Positions 58,472-64,000 of a stretch of DNA of 64,000 nucleotides are shown here, in pieces. The DNA comes from Planktothrix rubescens CCAP 1459/22 (GTDB taxonomy: Bacteria > Cyanobacteriota > Cyanobacteriia > Cyanobacteriales > Microcoleaceae), in NCBI GenBank assembly GCA_904830895.1, contig LR882958.1, forward strand, positions 2,412,001-2,476,000. Direction: 5' to 3'. The first letter of the stretch is position 1. Each line of letters opens with the position of its first letter. The position numbers were made by a program, and so were the translations under genes. The notes under the pieces are model-generated. The model searched no databases. It was given only the letters and a program-made list of their open reading frames with translations, and was not told where the DNA came from.

Positions 58472-61255
58472 ATGAAGTCTGAACCCCAACCAGCCTATCT
58501 CAACCTGATAAATCAACTGCTAACCTGTGCCAGCGGCGAAGAACAAGAGATATTGAACACTCACCCCGAATTGCTCGATGATGGCTTGGTGGCGGCTATG
58601 CTAGAAAAGGCAGATAATCTTAGAGAACAAGGCGAACTAAATAATGCTAATCGGTTGAAAGATTTTGCCGGGATACTGGGTAAGGTAGATGGCGACTTCC
58701 TAGCGGGAATTGCGCTGAAAGCGGAAGCAGACAGAGTGTTAGAACAAGGCAATCAGCAATATGCAATCAGTCAATTTAGAGAAGCTTTGCAGTCTTGGGA
58801 ACAGGCATTAACTATCTATCGGGAAATCGAAGATCGCCAAGGAGAAGCTAATTCCCTCGGCAACTTGGGCAATGCTTACCTTTGCCTAGGGCAATTCCAG
58901 AAAGCGATCGCATTTCACCAACAGTCTTTAGAGATTGCACGGGAAATCGGATATCGCCAAGGAGAAGCTGCTTCCCTCGGCAGTTTGGGCAATGCTTACT
59001 ATTCCCTAGGGCAATTCCAGAAAGCGCTCGGATTTTACGAACAGTCTTTAGAGATTGCACGGGAAATCGGATATCGCCAAGGAGAAGCTGCTTGCCTCTG
59101 CGGTTTGGGCGCTGCTTACTATTCCCTAGGGCAATACGAGAGGGCGATCGCATTTCACGAACAGTTATTAGAGATGGCACGGGAAATCGGATATCGCCTA
59201 GGAGAAGCTGCTTCCCTCGGCAATTTGGGCGAGGCCTACTATTCCCTAGGGCAATACCAGCAGGCGACCGAGTGTCACCAACAGTATTTAGAGATTTCAC
59301 GGGAAATTGGATTTCGCCAAGGAGAGTCAATTGCTCTAAATAATTTGGGAAATACTTTACTAAAAACTCACCAACTTGCAGAAGCTGAAACAGCACTTCG
59401 TGACTCAATCAAAATTCATGAAACTCTGCGTTCTGAATTAGTCAATAATGACCATAAAGCCTCAATCTTTGAAATCCAGGTAGAATCTTATCGCCTGCTG
59501 CAACAAGTTCTAGTTGCCCAAACTAGATTTGATCAAGCCTTAGAAATATCTGAAATGTCGCGTACCCGTGCCTTCGTCGAGTTATTGCAGCAAACCTTAT
59601 TAACAACCCCCCCTCAGTCCCCCCCTTATCAATGGGAGGAAGTAGATAAGTCCCCCCTTACCAAGTGGGGGTTATCTGAATCCCTCCCTCTTAAGCCCCC
59701 CATTGCTAAGGGGGGGTTGGGGGGGTTATCAATTCCCAAAATCCAACAAATCGCCCGCGACAGAAACTCCACAATAGTTGAATATTCGATTATCTTTGAT
59801 GAAGACATTTACATCTGGGTAATCCAACCAAACGGCAACATCACCTATCGCGCCGCCAACCTCGAACCCCTCAACCAACAAAATCAAACCCTCAAACAAA
59901 TCATCCTCAAAACCCGCGTCTCCATCGGCAGTAAGGAAACCGACGACGAAGGCAACAAAATTCAACTAGAAAGAGAGTACCAACCAAACCAAACAGGCGG
60001 CTATCCCCTATTGCAACTCCTCCATCAAATTCTAATCGAACCGATCATCGACTTGCTACCCACCGATGCCAATAACCAGATCATCTTTATCCCCCACTAC
60101 GACTTATTTTTAGTTCCTTTTGTCGCTTTGCAAGATAGCAAAAATCGCTACTTAATCGAAGATTATACTATCCTCACCGCCCCATCCATCCAAGTATTAG
60201 AAATCACCCGCGAACATCAAAACCGAGTCGGAGGATTGAGACAAGCCGCCCTAATTGTCGGCGATCCAACCATCGATCCAAAATTCAAAGAAAATCCCTA
60301 CAAACTCAACCAAATGTCTAGGGCAAAAGAAGCCGCCGAAGCGATCGCCGCCATTTTAGGAACCCAAGCAATTAGCGGAGACAATGCCACCAAAGTTGCC
60401 ATTTTAGACAGAATGCTAAACACCCGTATCGTCCATTTATCGGCCCACGGACTCCTCGACGATTTCCAAGGTTTCGGCATTCCCGGCGCGATTATTTTAG
60501 CACCATCAGAAAACACCGATGATGGCTCACTTAACGCAGCAGAAATCCTGCGATTAAAACTCGACTCCGAACTCGTAGTTTTAAGCGCGTGCAGCACCGG
60601 GCATGGTAGAATTACCGGAGATGGAGTTGTCGGATTATCGCGTTGCTTCATTCTCGCGGGAGTCCCCAGTATTATCGTTTCCCTGTGGAATATGGGAGTG
60701 ATATCAGCCAAATTGCTAATGACTCAATTCTACCAAAATTTAGCCCGGGGCGACAATCGAGCAGAGGCTTTGCGGTGTGCTATGCTAACCACAAAAGCTC
60801 GATTTCCGAGTCCCATAGCTTGGGCAGCATTCACCTTAATTGGGGAAACTGAAACTTTACCATTATCAACGGAAAAAATAGATTTAAGGGGGCTAAAAAT
60901 GTCACTTCCTGACAATACCAAACCTGAAGAAATTGTGGCTGGTTTAAATAAATTATTAAAAACTTGTCCACCCTATTTATTTGCTGAACATTTACCAGCG
61001 CTTAATGTTTCTGCGACGGATAATGTCAATATTATAGCTGAAAAAATCAAGAATTGGTGCGAAACCAGACCTAAAATTGAACAGAATTTAGAGAATGAAA
61101 TCGATCAAATGGGTGCGGGTGGTACTGATAGCGATGCACCGGAAGAAATCGTCAGGGAATTTTATGAAACGTTGATTGAAAATCAGATTAGATTAGGTTT
61201 ATCTGTGTCGTCTGTGGCGGAGGTTGAAACGGATACAGACGACACAACCGATTAG
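58472..61255 (+). CDS. TPR-CHAT protease (locus 2), with C-terminal extension
   Basis: A 927-residue protein. The N-terminal 90 residues are helical (AYLNLINQLLTC). Residues about 105-290 hold five 40-residue TPRs whose DNA is nearly identical from unit to unit (YSLGQFQKALGFYEQSLEIA). A linker follows, expanded by an in-frame GC-rich repeat. The CHAT domain (about 520-790) has the dyad His659 in VHLSAHGLL and Cys707 in VLSACSTGH. The 120-residue C-terminal tail (NIIAEKIKNWCETRPKIEQ) resembles the separate small protein of locus 1. It is followed, after a REP-rich gap, by the two-TM partner gene. Probably a conflict-system protease. Confidence 0.9.
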   Translation: MKSEPQPAYLNLINQLLTCASGEEQEILNTHPELLDDGLVAAMLEKADNLREQGELNNANRLKDFAGILGKVDGDFLAGIALKAEADRVLEQGNQQYAISQFREALQSWEQALTIYREIEDRQGEANSLGNLGNAYLCLGQFQKAIAFHQQSLEIAREIGYRQGEAASLGSLGNAYYSLGQFQKALGFYEQSLEIAREIGYRQGEAACLCGLGAAYYSLGQYERAIAFHEQLLEMAREIGYRLGEAASLGNLGEAYYSLGQYQQATECHQQYLEISREIGFRQGESIALNNLGNTLLKTHQLAEAETALRDSIKIHETLRSELVNNDHKASIFEIQVESYRLLQQVLVAQTRFDQALEISEMSRTRAFVELLQQTLLTTPPQSPPYQWEEVDKSPLTKWGLSESLPLKPPIAKGGLGGLSIPKIQQIARDRNSTIVEYSIIFDEDIYIWVIQPNGNITYRAANLEPLNQQNQTLKQIILKTRVSIGSKETDDEGNKIQLEREYQPNQTGGYPLLQLLHQILIEPIIDLLPTDANNQIIFIPHYDLFLVPFVALQDSKNRYLIEDYTILTAPSIQVLEITREHQNRVGGLRQAALIVGDPTIDPKFKENPYKLNQMSRAKEAAEAIAAILGTQAISGDNATKVAILDRMLNTRIVHLSAHGLLDDFQGFGIPGAIILAPSENTDDGSLNAAEILRLKLDSELVVLSACSTGHGRITGDGVVGLSRCFILAGVPSIIVSLWNMGVISAKLLMTQFYQNLARGDNRAEALRCAMLTTKARFPSPIAWAAFTLIGETETLPLSTEKIDLRGLKMSLPDNTKPEEIVAGLNKLLKTCPPYLFAEHLPALNVSATDNVNIIAEKIKNWCETRPKIEQNLENEIDQMGAGGTDSDAPEEIVREFYETLIENQIRLGLSVSSVAEVETDTDDTTD
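58850..59330. repeat. Near-identical 120-base coding repeats (TPR units)
   Basis: Four to five units of 120 bases each, with period-exact blocks such as gggaaatcggatatcgcca and tattccctagggcaat, encode the TPRs of the CHAT protein. High DNA identity indicates recent expansion or gene conversion. The regular period creates long antisense frames, which are not genes. Confidence 0.9.
59602..59729. repeat. GC-rich repeat translated within the TPR-CHAT linker
   Basis: Contains ccccccctcagtcccccc, taagccccccattgctaag and ggggggttgggggggtt. It is translated as a Pro/Gly/Lys-rich linker between the TPR and CHAT domains, so the host tolerates it. Related cores appear in the intein and MITE-like elements. 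Confidence 0.8.
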
Positions 61256-61271
61256 GAAATCCGCCGATTTC

Positions 61272-61500
61272 AACCCGCGTAGGCGGGTTTTGTCTGTGTA
61301 GATGCGATTTCAATCGCCGAGATTAGAGCGATTAGATTAGGAAATCCGGCGATTGGAAATCCGGCGATTAGAAATCCGGCGATTAGAAATCCGGCGATTA
61401 GAAATCCGGCGATTAGAAATCCGGCGATTGGAAATCCGGCGATTGGAAATCCGGCGATTAGGAAATCGCGTCTACAGAAACGAAGTCCGCCTGCGCGGAC
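61272..61500. repeat. REP-like pair with an internal 15-base tandem array
   Basis: REP-like ends (aacccgcgtaggcgggtt at 61272; gtccgcctgcgcggac ending 61500) enclose eight tandem copies of the 15-base unit gaaatccggcgatta or gaaatccggcgattg (61341-61460). The unit is derived from the cggcgatt part of the REP, so the array grew from within it. It separates the locus 2 protease from its partner gene and may carry its promoter. Confidence 0.9.
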
Positions 61501-61540
61501 TAAGATTGAATTAAGATAATGTCTTATATTTTCTTTGATT

Positions 61541-62995
61541 ATGAACGAAGCACAGCAAATTAAAAATCCCAGTATTACCCTCTATCCTTTCCACCTGCGG
61601 GATGATAGGGACGAAAGCAATAAGCAAGTAGCCAAAAATGCTCAAAATTTGTGGGAAAATCTAGCGGATAATGTTGGTAAAGAGTTTGATATTAACGAAC
61701 TAAAATCCCTCAGAGATAAGCTAAATTGCTACAAAAACGGACATTACAAACCAGACGATAAACAGGAAAATCTGAATGACGGAAAATTACTAAAGCCCGA
61801 TGGAAAAACTCTGAAATTTCAGCAAATTACTCAGTCAGATAACCAAAAACTTGATGGTTCTATCTATGCCCTACGAATTCACGACACTTACACCGCAGAC
61901 TTGACATTTAACTATAAAAATACCACAATAAAAGTATCAGAATTAACTCAATTAAATCCCCAAGGTTGCTTGTTACCCAATGCAATTAAACCATCTTTGG
62001 GACAAACCTTATTGTTATACGCCGAACCAGCAGTTTATGATACTTACCGGAAACTGGCTGACGAATGCGTTAAAGCTTTTGTACAAAATAAACCGGAAAA
62101 ATCAGTAGACTTTCGGGCCGAAGGAAAGTTATTTGGTAGTCCGATTTTTGAGTATGACAGCCGAGAAAATGATGCAACTAAGCGGTGTCATATTCTCGTA
62201 TGGCTAAAACAAAATCCCGAAACTTTGAAATCCGTAACGCCGGCTTTTAACATTTACTTGATTAATCTACTTTGTTATCGCGCTAAAATCGTGTTTGTGT
62301 ATCACGAAGCTAGAAAAAGGTATCGCAAAGCACAGCAAATAGTCAGCGAATTAGAAAAAAACCTTCCGAAATTCAGTGAAATAGAAAAGGAACAAGATAG
62401 ACAAATTAAATTGCTGAAATTAAAGGAATTGCTGGCTAAAGTCCGAACTAAAATGTTTGATTTTTCTCAACAAATGCGGTATTTGCAAGAAGATAGAAAT
62501 ACCATTGATACTAATGCTGAAAATTATGGTGAGGCTTTGACAAAAATTAAAAGTTTGTGCATCGACGGCGACAATTTGGAATTTTTGCAGAAGTTTTTAG
62601 ATTTAGCTGAGAATAAATATCAACGGCAAATTGAAATAGATTTCAACTACTTAATTGCCAGTCAAGATTTGTTCCAGCAGTCGATATCTACTGTGCGAGG
62701 CATGGTGCAAATTGAGCAGGTGGAATTAGATACGGAACAGGAACAAAATGAAAAAAACCGTGATCATCAACTTGAGAATATCATCTTTTTTGTCGGAACT
62801 GCGATCGGCGGCGGACAAATATTTTCCGCAGCCTATCCTTTAATTAAGGATACACCAATTCAATGGCAACCCGATTTTTCTCTACCTTTGCATCCCTTTT
62901 TTGCCACACTTATCTGTAGTGTACTGTTCGGTTTAGGATTTGGCTTGCTAACATTGCTGATAGTTTGGGTAGCCCGAAAAATATTTCCCAAGTAA
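61541..62995 (+). CDS. Two-TM partner of the TPR-CHAT protease (locus 2), CATRA-like
   Basis: A 484-residue protein from ATG 61541 (MNEAQQIKN); a TTG two codons earlier is less likely. N-terminal alpha/beta domain with the same blocks as the locus 1 partner: YALRIHDTYTAD, PSLGQTLLL, LADECVKAF, GKLFGSPIFEY, CHILVWLK and LCYRAKI. Coiled coil at about 240-400, then two membrane helices (about 413-432 and 450-480) near the C-terminus. The order of domains and the conserved FGSPIFEY block identify both partners as one family. It sits 285 bases downstream of the TPR-CHAT gene. Confidence 0.8.
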   Translation: MNEAQQIKNPSITLYPFHLRDDRDESNKQVAKNAQNLWENLADNVGKEFDINELKSLRDKLNCYKNGHYKPDDKQENLNDGKLLKPDGKTLKFQQITQSDNQKLDGSIYALRIHDTYTADLTFNYKNTTIKVSELTQLNPQGCLLPNAIKPSLGQTLLLYAEPAVYDTYRKLADECVKAFVQNKPEKSVDFRAEGKLFGSPIFEYDSRENDATKRCHILVWLKQNPETLKSVTPAFNIYLINLLCYRAKIVFVYHEARKRYRKAQQIVSELEKNLPKFSEIEKEQDRQIKLLKLKELLAKVRTKMFDFSQQMRYLQEDRNTIDTNAENYGEALTKIKSLCIDGDNLEFLQKFLDLAENKYQRQIEIDFNYLIASQDLFQQSISTVRGMVQIEQVELDTEQEQNEKNRDHQLENIIFFVGTAIGGGQIFSAAYPLIKDTPIQWQPDFSLPLHPFFATLICSVLFGLGFGLLTLLIVWVARKIFPK

Positions 62996-63147
62996 ACCCT
63001 AAGACCTAACCCCCCACTGTTTCATTTTCACGCCTTCCCAACGAAGTAACCCCTATTTATTAACAATCTATTTCAGGTAAGTAGGTGGTCATAAATAAAG
63101 TCAACAATAGAAGAAGATTGTTTAGGATAATTCTTAAGGGTTACTAA

Positions 63148-63750
63148 GGGAATTCATCGGGTTTACCATTTGGTATATATAAACCAGACTATTTAATTCA
63201 AGCAGTAGATCAAAGTCAAATTTTTAAATTTGAATGGAAGACAGGAATAGGAATTATTGAAAATAATGTTGATGTATATCCTAATTTTACTTATCCTAAA
63301 CTGGCTAGTTGCTTAAAATGTGATACAGATAATAATACTCTGCGCGACTGTTTAATAGAAATGAATCAAACTAAATAAGAAAAAGATTTTTTCTATAAAC
63401 ATGGAAAATTTTCTCAATGCAGAAAAATCAGAAAAAACGATGCCCCTATATTAATACCTCAAGCATGGATTCAATGGCATTCATCATCTAAAGATAAATT
63501 AAAACCCACTCATTCACTTAAAGATGATATATATCGTATAGATTTTGTTGCATTTTGGAATAATAAAAGGTTTGCTATTTTAATAGATGGTGAAAGCCAT
63601 TACTCCAAGCAAGAATCTTATTCAAAAACTTTGAAAGAAGATCGAGATTTACGCCAAAAAGGATGGGAAATCTTCAGAATAAGTAACTGGGATGTAGACA
63701 ATCGAGTTAACGATATTTTAGAAGAATTAAAAGAATTCATTGGTTTTTAG
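63148..63750 (+). pseudogene. PD-(D/E)xK/DUF559-like nuclease pseudogene
   Basis: An open frame from 63148 (after a TAA at 63145) has no ATG near its start and is broken by TAA 63376-63378, but the same frame resumes and runs to TAG 63748-63750. The 3' part reads IYRIDFVAFWNNKRF, AILIDGESHYSKQE and EDRDLRQKGWEIFRIS, resembling DUF559/Vsr-type nucleases. The ExD motif of DUF559 (EIDG) is LIDG here, so the catalytic Glu may be missing too. The 5' part (GLPFGIYKPDYLIQAV, LASCLKCDTDNNT) is not recognised. I call it a decayed gene. Confidence 0.6.
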
Positions 63751-63809
63751 TTTTTAAAATATTTGATCGCTTTTAATTTCTATAGTATAATTATGTTTTA
63801 AAATAATAA

Positions 63810-64000
63810 TTATTTCCAACCATATACCCGAATATTATTAAAATTTACGGTATCAATTCCGATTTTTTGCAAATAGTGAGCTAACCTTAAATCATCCGTT
63901 AAGACTAAATAGCGATCGCCTGCTAAACTAATAATATATAGCTCTAAAATAACAGTCATAAGCAAAAGTCTATATTGATATTTTATCACATCCATAAATT
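63810..64000 (-). CDS. C-terminal part of a PIN-domain-like protein, cut by the window edge
   Basis: The frame on the minus strand is open to the window edge; the in-frame ATG at 63995 may or may not be the real start. It ends ISLAGDRYLVLTDDLRLAHYL, QKIGIDTVNFNNIRVYGWK, a pattern (LTDD followed by a G-I-x-x-x-N-F end) common at the C-terminus of PIN-domain ribonucleases. Without the first acidic residues the assignment is tentative. Confidence 0.5.
   Translation of the reverse strand, partial: FMDVIKYQYRLLLMTVILELYIISLAGDRYLVLTDDLRLAHYLQKIGIDTVNFNNIRVYGWK

Noticed and set aside
58848-59408. Antisense ORF of 186 codons and an overlapping plus-strand ORF of 153 codons in another frame
   Set aside because: Their internal repeats mirror the 120-base TPR units; there is no ribosome site and no known family, and the TPR-CHAT frame explains the DNA.
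61341-61460. CRISPR-like array (regular repeats)
   Set aside because: The 15-base units are directly joined without unique spacers, and no cas genes are in the window.

Overview
The window looks like a chromosomal segment of a filamentous cyanobacterium, most likely an Oscillatoriales member such as Planktothrix (genus is inference). Evidence: AT-rich DNA dotted with GCGATCGC (HIP1) sites, cyanobacterial families (DUF1818, DUF760, DUF1361, LpxB-related protein, HhoA-type protease, CYP120-like P450, cyanobacterial-style RpoZ), and many decayed genes and short interspersed repeats. No CRISPR array or rRNA was seen. One tRNA, Pro(GGG), is present.

1-11.9 kb: M28 peptidase, coiled-coil gene, a purU pseudogene, a dacB/lpxB-like operon, divergent comB, a DUF3102-like/RusA-like fusion, an epimerase pseudogene, a PAS histidine kinase and an orphan TpsB porin. 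12-20.2 kb: ferredoxin, then a type III-like restriction-modification locus (res, Uma2, a DUF433 remnant, mod). The methyltransferase is split by an intein at SAM motif I, and the intein carries a DUF559/Vsr-like nuclease instead of a usual homing endonuclease. 20.3-26.6 kb: housekeeping genes (tRNA-Pro, rpoZ, M23, hhoA, scpB, a second M28). 26.7-36.9 kb: accessory DNA. One IS200/IS605-type tnpB element splits a mazE-type antitoxin gene and a second splits htpX; removing either element restores an intact frame. Between them lie a VapBC-like pair and a three-gene TPR-CHAT protease operon. 37-46.8 kb: DUF1361, LRR protein, GH25 lysozyme, Vat-like acetyltransferase, P450, CsbD, an IS5-type remnant that truncated a cadD-like gene, a substrate-binding protein and a repeat/PPC protein. 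46.9-57.6 kb: CHASE-PAS hybrid kinase, tetR-emrA-emrB efflux operon, hflX and an oppF-like ATPase. 57.6-64 kb: a single-domain Y1 transposase embedded in REP-like palindromes, a second TPR-CHAT locus, a nuclease pseudogene and a PIN-like fragment.

The strongest candidate for an undescribed or little-described system is the TPR-CHAT module, present twice. Each copy encodes a TPR-CHAT protease followed by a paralogous soluble/coiled-coil protein with two C-terminal membrane helices. In one locus a ~103-residue protein lies between them; in the other a similar segment appears fused to the protease C-terminus. This architecture suggests protease-triggered membrane effectors and recalls the CATRA (CASPASE and TPR repeat-associated) conflict systems. 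The second highlight is the intein. A pervasive third theme is invasion of genes by short GC-rich repeats, several of which are translated in frame.
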